From: Symsagittifera roscoffensis
Lineage: Eukaryota > Xenacoelomorpha > Acoela > Convolutidae
Assembly (NCBI RefSeq): GCF_963678635.1
Contig: NC_087067.1
Coordinates: 15,079,018-15,143,017, forward strand
Length of the DNA: 64,000 nt
Direction of reading: 5' to 3'
This document shows positions 14,401 through 26,400 of this stretch, piece after piece. Under the pieces are notes generated by a model. That model made no database searches and was not told the DNA's origin. It worked only from the letters and a program-made list of their open reading frames with translations. The position numbers and the translations under genes are program-made. The stretch's first letter is position 1; each line of letters begins with the position of its first letter.

Positions 14401-17400
14401 ATACTATACACTCATTGCATAGTACTTTTATCCAAATTGGTGCATTTGGGAAATAAAAATGTTGTATGAAATTTGAATATGTTTTCTCTGATCCAGAGTG
14501 TCCTTTAATGTTTTGTGTATGTGAAATGTTAAAAGCTATGAGAATCATACTTAAAGGGAGACAGGGAACTGTAGATTCATTTAATTGGTATTCTAGAAGG
14601 TCTGTGTTTTCATTAATTGTTGTCTTATTAAATTTTCGAAAATATCGGAGGAGTGTTTCATTTCCTAAAATTGTGGTATCTGCCTTTACAGGTTTAGTTT
14701 TATATTTAAGCCATGATTTTAGTTGTCTAATTACTGGGTCAAGATTTTGATATTGTTTCAAGGTATTAATTGTAATTTTATCTGTTGGGAGGAGAAAAAT
14801 GTTTTCAATTTCTAATTTAGATAAAGGAATTGTGTCAAGTGGGTCATGGAGGTCAAAAACTTGATTTATTGTGTATTTTGAATCATTTGTTTGTGGTCCT
14901 GATAAATTTATTTTATCAGTTAGATTTTCTTTTTCAATTAACGGAAAAAGGTCTTTTTTATTCGAATGTTGTTTTACTCTTTTTTGTTGGGTGTTATTTG
15001 TTATCGATTGTGAGTATGGAATTGGTTTGAAAGTTGATGTTCCAAGTAGATCAACTTCGTAGTGATTATTTTGGCAATCTAAGTAAAGTGGAAAGTGTTG
15101 TAGGTTATTTATCTGTGATTTTTCAATGTCGGTTTTTACTGCAAATTTGCATTCTAGTCGGGGTGATGTTTCGTTTTCTGCAAGGTAAAATTTTATATTT
15201 TTGGGTATTTCAACTGTAGTTTTACGTGTAAGTAATTCAGGTGGTGTATTTCGACTTAATGTATCTGGTAAGGCAAGATTTTTTCCTGCTGTCCAAACTA
15301 TATGTAAGTTTGGAAATTTCATTAGAATTAATTGAAATCTATAAACTCGGTGATTTGGGTTTGACTTTTGTGTAAAGAGAAAAATGATTGGTTTGTGATC
15401 TGTGAATAGAACTGTTGGATGTTTTGATCCAAGAATCAGAAATTCATATTCTGTAAGTGTATAAATTATAGCTGTACATTCTCTCATTAAAGTTGAGAGT
15501 CGTAGCTCTGCTTGAGTGAATAATCGAGAATTTGCTGATATAAGGTTCATTTTATTTGTACCATTGTGTGATTGTAATAGTGCTGCGCCGATGCCAAAAT
15601 TTGAAGCATCGCACATTGCATAGAATGGTTGATTTGGATCTGGAATTGTATTTGAAGTTTGTTCAGTTAGGAGTTTTTTAATTTCTTCAAATCGTGTTTG
15701 TGGTTCTGTATTCCATTCAAAATTATTTTGTTGTCTGAGTATATTATAGAATGGTCTTAAATATAATTGCATTTTATAAACGTATTTGCTTAAAAAATTC
15801 AACATTCCAAGGAATTCTTGGATTTTCTTTTTGTTTGTTGGTGGTTGAAATTTTTGAATAGCATCAATGCGTGATTTTAATGGAGTGATTGTCTTTCTTT
15901 CTATATTATGTCCTAAAAATTTAACTCGTGTTAAAAAGAAGTGTGATTTATCGGGGGCGGCCTTCAGATTTTCGTTCTGAAGTATTTTGTGATAGTGTTC
16001 TAAAACTTTAAACATTTCTTTTTTTTGTCTGTGATTGCATAAAAACATCGTCTAAATAGGTGATTGCGTTTTTCTTGAGTATTAGTGGTCTAAAAATTTT
16101 GCTCATAAAAGCTGAAAATGCTGCTGGTCCTATGGATATTCCATAGAATAGGCGGTTGAATTCATATTGTTGATTTCCAATAACAAATTGTGTTAAACGT
16201 CGCGATTGTTCATCTAGTGGCATTTGATTGTATGCACTATTCATATCTGCGGTTGTAAAGTATTTTCCGTTTATTTTTGTTAAAATAACTTGTATTGGTT
16301 CAATAGGCCAATTGCATTTTGATTCGTTGATTAGTGAATTAAGATATCTAGCGTCTAAAACTATTTTTAATGATTCTCCTTTTGCTAAGATGATAACAGG
16401 GTTAATAAATGTGTTACCTTTTGGTTGTTCTTCTTTGTTTACCGGTGAGATAATCTTGTATTGCTCTAAAATATCGAGTAATCTGTTCACTTTATCGTGT
16501 AAGTAAATTGGTACTTTACTTGCTCTTTGTTTTTTGAAAACTGCGTCAGGTTTTAACGGGAGATATAGTGATGAACTGATTTTGCCAACATCAAATTTGG
16601 ATGTTGCATAGACTGATGAATATTTTATTAGCTGTTTGGCTAACTTATCAAATTCGTCTTGTGTTATTTGTGAATGTTGGAAGTTAAACATTGTTAAAAA
16701 TGTCTGTTGATCCTCTGTATAGTTATTTATGTTGAATGTAGGTTTGAAATATGGGGTTTTTGTGAAATAATCTGTATTTCTTTTTTCATTACTTATTATA
16801 CTATTTATGGATAATTCTTCGTTAAGAATTGTGGATTGACAAATATCTAATAATTGGAGTATATTATTTACGCGGTATGCTTTTTCATGCATTGGCTATA
16901 TTGTAGCGTTGGTTTCGCAATATCCTAAAAGACCTAAGGGTAATGTTACTTGTTACGGTGTATTGTTGTATACATGTAACGAAATGATGTCTGAATTCGT
17001 ATTTTTCAAATATTTTATGGATGAAATTGTGATTTTGAAAAACTTATGGATAGGTTTGAATTCAAAGTCTGACATAAAGAGTTGTTGTTTATTTTGATTT
17101 TTGTCATGTTGGTGAACTTGTTTTATTGAAAAGTTATATATGTTTCCTGATAGTGGTTTCAGGTGTTTCCGTTGTTGGTTATAAATTGGATAAAATTTTG
17201 AAAAGAATGGTGGTTGTTTATTTAATCTTTGAAAAAATGTTAGGGCTGTATTTTTTGTTTTTGTGTACTTATCTTTGATTAGTATTTTACTGTTCAAGAT
17301 GTTGATTGTTGGTATATATTTCGAGATAAATGGCATTCCAATGATATTGTGTTTAATATCAGTGATATGAAATATTTGTTTAAATGGCTTATTTAAAGTT

Positions 17401-20400
17401 TTACTTTGCCCCATTGTTCTTGTGGGGAGAAAAAATAATTGAACTTTTCCATAGTTTACTAATGTTGGTCCTTGTGCTGTTGCTAGTTTACTGGTGGTTG
17501 CAAGAGGCGTTAATTTTGGGTGTAATGTTTTGATTTCATTCCATGTGGGAATGTTTATTATGTTTGATTCTGCTCCTGAATCAATTAAAAAATCAATTTC
17601 AAGATCTGGTGGTTGAAATTCTTGGACTTTCTAAAAGAAATGGTTTTGTCCAAATTTTTTCTTTAGGTTGTTCTTTTTGTACATTTTGATAGATGTGATT
17701 TTATTCAAGCATTTTGTTTTGTCATTTTCATTGGGTTTATTTACAGTGTTAATTTCGTTAGTTTCTTCTGCCATTTGTGTAGTATGGATGGGTTCAATAT
17801 AATAATTGTGAAGGAGTTCCAATCGATTTTCATATATATGTGATGAAAAAGGTTGTTCATATATAATAGGTTCGTAGTCGTTTTCGACTGATATCATATT
17901 TATGGAGATAGTGTTTTCTGTATCACTTTCTGTGTCTGATGATCCACAGTTTATTTGATTTAGTTGTAGTTCGTTATTTCCTGTGTCGTCAATACCTAGG
18001 AGGTCTGATGTTGTTTCTTCATTTGATTGTAGTTGATTAATATGACTTTGATGTTTGGATGTACTACTTCTGTAGCGATGTTTAGAATTATTATAATGGT
18101 TATTATTTCTATGTGGTGATTAAGAATAATTTCTATATCGATTATTATAACTTGAATGTCGATTTTGTGAATTGTTTCGTGATCTGTTTTGACAATTATC
18201 GTTAGATCTGTGATAGTTTGATCTGTTATATGAGTTATTTCTTGATCGATTGTTCGGGTAATTCTGATTTCGGTTGTTCGAATAACTTCTATTTCGATTA
18301 TTTGAATAGTTTCTATTTCTATTATTTGATGAGTTTCGTGATTGATTGTTTGGATAGTATTTATTTCTTATGTTTGATTGGGAACTGGATCTAGAAACAA
18401 ATTGTGTTGGATTGGAATTTGATCTGGAGTAGTTATTTCGACTATTTGGTCGATTATAATGATTTTGTGAAGAATTTTGTGTATTTCTTCGTTCTGGTGA
18501 TCTTCCTCTATAACTTGAGTTATATGGTGATTGATTTCTCGTGTAACTGGTGTTGTTCGGAAGTGGTTTTCCTGAACTGTTGTTACTGTACACATTTTTG
18601 TTTGGTAGATTTTGATCTTTCTTCATGTATTGATAGAATGATTTATTTGGTTCTTTATATTTTTGAGGTTTGTTGTGGTTATCCTGTTGTTTTTGTCTAC
18701 ATTCAGAAATACTATGTCCGTATCGTCGGCAATAATTACACCATTTTTTGAAAGATGGTTTGCCTTTAAAGTTTGGATGTTTTTCATAATAATTTAGTAT
18801 TTCAGTGATTTTTTCAACTAGGTCTGTATCTGATTCCTGTATGTTGTTGATATTTGTGGTGTTTGTTTCGATTCGATTAACATATTGTAATTTCAGATTT
18901 TCTGTTTCTTCAAGTTTCATTGTAATTTCCGCTTGTTCTAGTTTGTCTACTAGTTTTCGAAAATCTAGATCGGGCTCTCGAATTGAGGAAGGATGGGATG
19001 CTCTCTTTTTTATTGCTATTTTTCTTAATTGAGGTGTTAAGGTCATCATTAAAATTTCTGTCATTTTTGTGTTTTTGTAGTCATGTGTATTTAATGAATA
19101 TGCTTTTCGAACTAGTGTTTCGATACGTACTGCTAATTGTTTGATGGTTTCATTTGGTAATCTGCGAATTTCATTGCATTAAACTCTTTGTTGTTGTTTA
19201 TTTCTTTCGGAGTCAAACATTTTTGAGAACTCTTGTGTAAATCTTTTCCAATTTGATTTTATTTCTATAGGTAATACTGAAAACCATTTTCGGGCTGCGC
19301 CATCTAAGGTTGTTTGTATCAACGCTGTGCGTCGATGTATCCAATTTTGAGGTAGTGGTGTATTAATTGGTTCAGGTCCTATATTTAAAATTAAATTTGC
19401 TGTTACTGCGTTTAAATAATCTTCTACAGAATATTCAGGGTCTGTTCCTGTGAATACCATTGGTGGTTTATTTGATGTTATTGATGATCCACCCATAAGG
19501 TATGGATTCATTGTCATTTGTAGTGATTCTGCGGCATTTGGCATTTGTGAAAAATTTGAAAGTTGATTTTTTGTTATTTCGTTTTGTTGAAGGTAATGTG
19601 GGAGTGGTATTTCACTTTGCATTTGAGTTGGTTGATACGAGTGTGTAATCATTGGGTTTTGTGGCTGAATTGGTTGAAAAGATTGTGTATTAGTTGGGTT
19701 TTGCATTTGTATTGGTTGTTGATTTTGTGTATCTGTTGGATGTGGAGAAAAAATTCTATGATATGTATTTGGTTTTTGCACTCCTTGTCCGCGATATTCT
19801 TGAGTATATGGTGCAAATATATCTGGTTGTAAATAATCATCATCAGATGATAAGTAATCTGTATGATGAGGTGCTTGTTTTTTATTTTTATTTTGTTGAA
19901 AGAATGGGTAATTTTCACTACGATCCTGTAGAGGATGTGAATTAGTTTGAAAATTTACTGAGTTGGTTGTTGTGATTGGGTTATCCCAATATCGAGATCT
20001 TATCTGATTATTATTATTTTTTCGTGGGGGATAGTTTGTTTTTGATGAATGTGCGTAATTATAATTGTGTTCTGCAAAAGTGTTTTTTGTGAACGTTCTT
20101 CGTGTTTTTGACGGTACTGTCATAGGTCTATATGTTTGATAATCCATATGTGAATATTTTGGAGCAACTGAAGGTTTAACGGTTGATTGTAAGGTTACTT
20201 GTGCTAGTGAAGTGTTTGTATTTTTTGGTGTTGTTAAATTTGGACGTATCGGTGAAATACTTTGTTGTGTAGTTGTTGTTGTTTGGACGATTTCTTCATT
20301 TATGAAGTGTGATGGTGTTTGAATATCTTGTTGTGTAAGATTCCTAGTTCCATTAAGGTTTTCATTGTGTATGACGGTCGAATGTAAACTCTTATTTCGC

Positions 20401-23400
20401 GTATCAGGTAAAAATGTATTGTAGTTTAATGGTGTTGCATCAATGGTTAATGGTACTACTCTTACATAATCTCTTTGATAAGAAATTGTACTTATTGCTT
20501 GACTTGAGATTGATTGTGGGATATTTATAAACGCATAATGAGACCATTCGGGGTCCCAAACGTAGTCTGACTGTTCTGTGATGGCGGTATCATCGTTTGA
20601 ATTTTGAGGTCTGAAATTTTTTCTTGCTTGCGAAATTAAATCTATATAATGTGTAAAATAATCTATTATAAACCATGCCAAAATTTTTTCTAAGTCATGT
20701 TTTGTGTGTTGTGAAACTTCGTCTTTAGTGAAGTTTTCTTTAATTATATGTAGGAAAGTTGAAAATAGTGTGATTTCTTGTCGTACCCTTATATGTTTGG
20801 ATGTCTCTGTCGGTGAGACATTTGGGATTTCATTTTCTAATATTGAAAAATAACTATATATTATTGCAAAAACTTCATTAGTAAATATGGAGTTTGCTCT
20901 TTGTGAGTTATGATATTGTGCGCTTTTAATATATTCTAAGAATACTTTTGAAAATTCTAAGTCAAGATCGTCTGTTTGAATTACATATTTGCGGTGATTC
21001 GGATTTGGTGTACTGAATTCTATGGTGTAGATTCCGTATTGTTGTGTTAAATTACATATATCTTTCAGATAATGATCAATAATTTGTCTTTTGATTTTTA
21101 CATCTGGGAACTCTGCTTTGCATGGGCTGATTCCGGGTTCAAACAAATTAAGGAGTAAATTCTTGCAAAGATCGTGTTGCCCTCTATTATCGGGTGCATC
21201 TACGAGGAAGGGGTAAATATCGTCGTCATCTGGACTATCTTCACTTGGAGTGTGGGTGTGGCTCATTTTTTCGTTTAATGACTGTTAATATGTAACTATC
21301 GATGTGTCTAATTGGTTGATTCCAATTATAGAAGTGTACTGGTTTGTGTTTATATTGCTTTTTTATTCTTCTTTTTCCTCTTTTTGATGAATTTGAAGTT
21401 GTTTCTGAGTCGGAAAAATATAATTGATCGTGAATGGGACAATTTTTATCAATTGATTCTTTTAATTTATAAAGTTCATCTAAATTGCTGGCTTCTGATT
21501 CTGAAAATGCGTTTCTATTTTTTGAAAATCTTTTTCGTGTGATTTGTCTTTGTTTATTTATTATTTTTCGTTTTATTGTTAGTCGTTTTGTTCTAATATA
21601 TCCAACTGTTTGTGTATGAGGTGTGATTACAAGGTCGTATTTTTTGTTATCTATTTCACAGTTGTGTAAAACAATTGTTTGTTTATTTCCTAGATTTTTG
21701 AATGACATAAGGTTTAGGATGAGGGATGCAAAAAGTTGTTAGATGATTTTTACTTTCTTAAACTGTTAGTCCTTACGATTTTTTGGTTAGCTTAACCTGG
21801 GTCTATTTGTTCAGGGTTGGAGAGAAAAGTATATCGATTCCGAAGAATGATTTTTTACTTTCTCGTGGCTAGTATAAGCTAAGGTGTTAACTTACTTAAT
21901 CTTACTTAGGGGTAGTGATTGTGTTCAAGGGTTGGAGAATAGTAAATCGATCCACAAGGTTCAGGTATAATTAGAACGCAAGTAGTTCGTTAGATACTAT
22001 TTTAAACTTACTAAGATTTATCCTGGGTCTGATAAGAGGAGGGTTCAAGTGAAGGATGAATATCCGAAGTTCTTCACTGTTTATCCTAATTTGAATGGTT
22101 AGTTTTGTTGAAAAATTTCTATTAGTCTTGGGTTTTTTGGAAGGGTTGGATAGTGAATCGACGTTTGAGGTCGTTAGACACTTGCTAAGTGGGTGGGGGA
22201 GAACAAAATTGTTCTTTTTGATCCCAGGATAGGCCTTGATGATCAGGTTTAAAATTTAGTGAAATAGAAAATTAATTAAGATCCAAGGATAAGCCTTGAT
22301 GATCTGATTTTAAAATTAAGTGAATTTAAGTTTAAAATGGTTTAAATTTGTTTAAGAAAAAGATTTAGTTTTTTAATGATGTTAGTTAGCTTATGATTGC
22401 TGTTATGTTTTAGGTGATGAAGCTGGGACTACAGATGATTTTATGATTACTAACAATTTATTGTCATTCAACTAATTTTTGTTTGATTTTCAATAAATAT
22501 TTTCCAAACATGTTTTATATAATACTGCAGAATTTAGAAAAACGATCTGAGATCTTTTTATCAATCGTTATTGTATATTAATAATTTTGTTTAGCGCCTG
22601 AAATGATCATGAAGATTGACTTCAAGATTTTATGTTTGCAAATGAAAATCTAAATTCATTGCTAATAAAATTCTAAATATAAAAGTTTGTGTTGGCTTTT
22701 GCCGTACTATCATATAACTAGATGGTAAGTTTCTACTTTGTCGTATGTCGTCTCTGGTTCGAGGTCTTCTTGCGATTCCGGGTAGTTCTGTTATCGTTCG
22801 GAATATTGGCTCTGATCTATTGAGTCGTAGAGACATTTCGATTAAGTTATCGTCGTATAACATTTTGAAAATGTTTTGTCTAAATTCTAATCTATTTTTG
22901 GTTAATTCTAAGCTATTAAGGTCTTGTTCGAGACTTATGGTCGCACCAGATGAGTTAGGACCGATGTGGTTAACTCATAGAGTAATTTCGGATAGGGTAC
23001 ACCGTCTGCTCGTCACGCTATCTTATTTTCGGCCGGATAGATTCGTGCAACTTCTTAGTCTAATACCGATCATAATCTTACTCTTATACTATCTAGTCTC
23101 AGGTTGTTTAACTAGTCTCTGCTAGGCTCAATAGATCTAGGGTATACTGGTTTGTTGCGGCTGCTGAAGGTCTCTTGGAGAGGCAACTAATTTCTAAGTT
23201 AAATTCAAATCTCTCTGGTGCTGAAATTACAAGTAATTTCAGCACTTACAAATAAGTGGGTTGTTAGTTAGATGGATCATGATTGGTTAATATTAAATAC
23301 TTTACAGTGGTAAAATATCTAATTTATCCAATCATAAAATATAGTTTAGATCAGGTTCCAATATACCTAAGTGCATTCATAAATGCATCAATTTGTATGA

Positions 23401-26400
23401 ATGCACATCTGTAGTTTTTAGAGAGTTTTGAGACTTTTCCTGAAAACTTCAGCAAGACCTATTTAAAAGTTTTCACTACAATCATTACTCTTAAAAAGCA
23501 TAATACAAAAAAAAAACAAATCAGCTCACCTGAATACTCTCCCTCCCCTTCTCCCATCCACATATTCATCTTATAGTTCATGAGATAGTGCATGATGGCC
23601 AACTCTCTCTTTTGACCTTTGCCCTCTAGAGTCCGCAGAATATGGACTATCAATTGGGCATAGTCACTTCTGGCTACTAATCTGCCAGCTAACACTGACA
23701 TCTTGGACGCTATGTTAGTCAGTAGACCATACTCTATGTCTTCCAAATCCACTCCGCTTAACTCCAGGAGTTCTTCAAGTGCAACCAGTACAGTATCTTC
23801 ATCTACCTATTGCAATCAAACAATTCAAGCAAATGATCAATATCGCACGGAAATCAATCAGTGAAACCAATACACTACTTCTTTCCATAAGTGTCTTAAA
23901 AAAAGGTTTTACTAGTCACTATCACACCCGTGACAGTTCGCAAAACCCTGTTGTTTTTACTGGCAGCATATCCCAATTACCCGCTCCGCAAACACTAGCC
24001 AGAACACGACAAAAAAGCAGCTCTATAAAGAAGTGTAATAAGAATAAGTAGAAATGAGCCTCGAATTAGTAAACATTCGGCTCCATTTCGGATTCCTTTA
24101 GGTCCTCCTTGTTTCAGCCCAACTGTGTGCTACCAATTTTTTTCACATTTTTTCACGATTGCGCAGATAACTTGGCCAAATATTATGAGCACGAGCTTCT
24201 AAGTTCCATATATCGTCAAATATTGCTCTCGGGATTTTGCTGTTTCCAAACGATTAACTCCAACATCGACTTTTGTTTCGAAATTAACTACAGCAAACCA
24301 TGTTGTAAATACTGTGGTTGCGCTTTTGTTGTGTAGTAAAAAAAAGTAGATATCTATCTATGAACCATGATTTCAGTTGCATGTGTGTTATCCGAATGCT
24401 TTTCGGCCAGATCTGACAAGCGCTATGACATCTGTACAGACGAATATTTTTATATCCGTATTAGGTAATGGCATGGAATTCATAGACAAAATGAATAAAG
24501 CCAGTGAGAGCAGACCTCTTGTTGTACAACCTGTTCCAGTCTACGTTTGCTTGACGCCTGATTTTTAAACTCAACGTATGTGAGGCGGCCTTGAAGATTC
24601 AAGAGCAGCCATCGCTTAGTACTCTTAGAAAGGGAGATGCTAATACGTTTTCAAAAATCGCTCAAAGGCTACCTGAGTCGAAGGCGACGGCTGTCTAATG
24701 CGACAAGTAGCGTTTTGTGACAGGGTTTCCTTAATTGAAACCATCATTTATTTTGGTATCGAATTCACTTTTTAAAGCTGTTAAAATTGATCGTGCTTGC
24801 CTGGCCCCATTCCGAGTTAAGTGTGTGTTTTCGACCAATTTTGCTATGGGAGACAACCACAAAGGAGTTCTGCGCCCAAAAACAGAAATCAAAAATCAAA
24901 CCAAAAAAACTCCGTTCATTGACACATAAAAACCAGAGCTTAATTTGGTCAAAATTTTGCACCCAATATGTCCGAGTAAACTTCGCCAACTGACATTGAG
25001 AGCTATCTTGGGCGGCATCTTTTGTGTTATGTTGTGTCTACTATCTGGTTCAATCACTGCATTGTGGTACACCCTTCCACCAGCCTTTTTAGACTGACTC
25101 TTCTTCTTCGCACTGATTTGATTACTGCTACTAGAGCCATTTGCAAGTGTCTTGTTGCTGCTGCTGTTTGTGTTGTGCTTGTTTCGACTTAGTCTTCTAG
25201 TCTCCATGTCAATTATGTGGTCTTTGACGTCAGCGCCACAGTGGAACTTTTTACCTGAAAAAAAAGTACAATACATTATTTCAATACTAAAATAATAACC
25301 AATTAACAAAAGTGATATTTTCAATATTTCATTTTTAGATGTCGTTGTCCCCGATTAACTTTACAGAATTATCTTTTAAAACTCAAGAAAAAAGTTTTGT
25401 GTGATACACTTTGATAGCATTTTTTATCACATAATCTGACCATTTCTTACATCCAACACATTTCAAAACTTTTTTTGACAAATTTTTACTCTGCTTTTTC
25501 ATCGAACACACTTCAAAAGTTTCATTTTAGACAAATTTTTGCTCACATCTACACTTTTTTATCTTGATTCATTTTTAACAAATTTTAGAACTCACCTATA
25601 TTTTTCATCTCTTTTAAGTCTTTTTCACTAACTGTCAGCATCACATTATCTCCCAATGAGTAATTTAGAGACAAGAAGTGGTCCATAAGCAGCAGTTTCT
25701 TCAGCTGTGATCTGTACAGTGTCTCCGGGGGAGTGTCGTCTCTCACTTCTGGACTGAGGTACTGCTGGTGCGGCTGTTCCCCATAGCAGCGCACGATCCA
25801 GCCCACTTTCACACTGCTGCACATCACGTCCAGCACTTTAGCCTGAAAGGACTTTCACAAATTACACAGAGGCGAAACGGTACTTCGCAAAAACAAGTGA
25901 AAGCGGTAATAAGGAGCTCCAAAACAGACAAAAAATGCTGATATATGCTTTTAAAAAAATCAACTTAACAATAAAAGACACAAAAACTAGGGGATTCGAA
26001 CTCAAAATTACCGTTCAAAAATCACTTGCCTCAAAAATTTGCCATGACGCTTTGGTTTCTACAAGTTTCCCGCATACTTTTTCTTAAACATCAGGCAGCA
26101 AAGAATACGCTTATTAAAGTGGCTATAGCTGGATACGATGCTTAGTTTTAAAATAACTGATATATGCTCGCAAGCTCGACAGAGGAAAAACTTGAAACTA
26201 TTCAACTAATAACCATTAATGGCGGGTACCTTCGTATTGGCTCCTCGTTTGGTAATTCGAATGGCCAACAAAGAGGCGAAGCTGCCTCTGTGTTGCCTTT
26301 AGTAACATTTCGTTAAGTAAGAGAACCTGATTTTAGTAACATTTTAAGAAATCCATTTTTGGCCGAACATTCCCAATTTCTCTAAAATCGTCTTGGATTT

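Larger units (their letters stand above)
11702..23330 (-). mobile_element. Degenerate Ty3/gypsy-type retroelement with accessory and env-position ORFs
   Basis: Order on the minus strand: 155-codon accessory ORF (21708), gag (21266), protease, RT-RNase H-integrase (to 13403), a 101-codon extension (to 13097), and a hydrophobic ORF (12655-11702). RT precedes RNase H and integrase, as in Ty3/gypsy. The coding strand is A-rich and G-poor, unlike the flanks. LTRs were not identified; 21710-23330 is probably the 5' leader/LTR side, and it holds a perfect 13-bp hairpin and short repeats. The element carries one frameshift and eight in-frame stops. It lies in the UBE2O exon 10-11 intron in the gene's orientation. 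Confidence 0.85.

Noticed and set aside
11702-21266. Host-wide reassignment of TAA/TAG to Gln
   Set aside because: The intact gypsy element ends in TAA and has no internal TAR in its 1852 codons, and the UBE2O and GTPBP3 exons contain none. Any recoding could only concern the older element, and decay explains it more simply.
23459-23752. Exon 10 as a separate nested gene
   Set aside because: Its acceptor and donor phases (0 and 1) fit exactly between exons 9 and 11 of UBE2O, and no start, stop or other exons of a second gene were found nearby. Kept as part of UBE2O, but with an open question.
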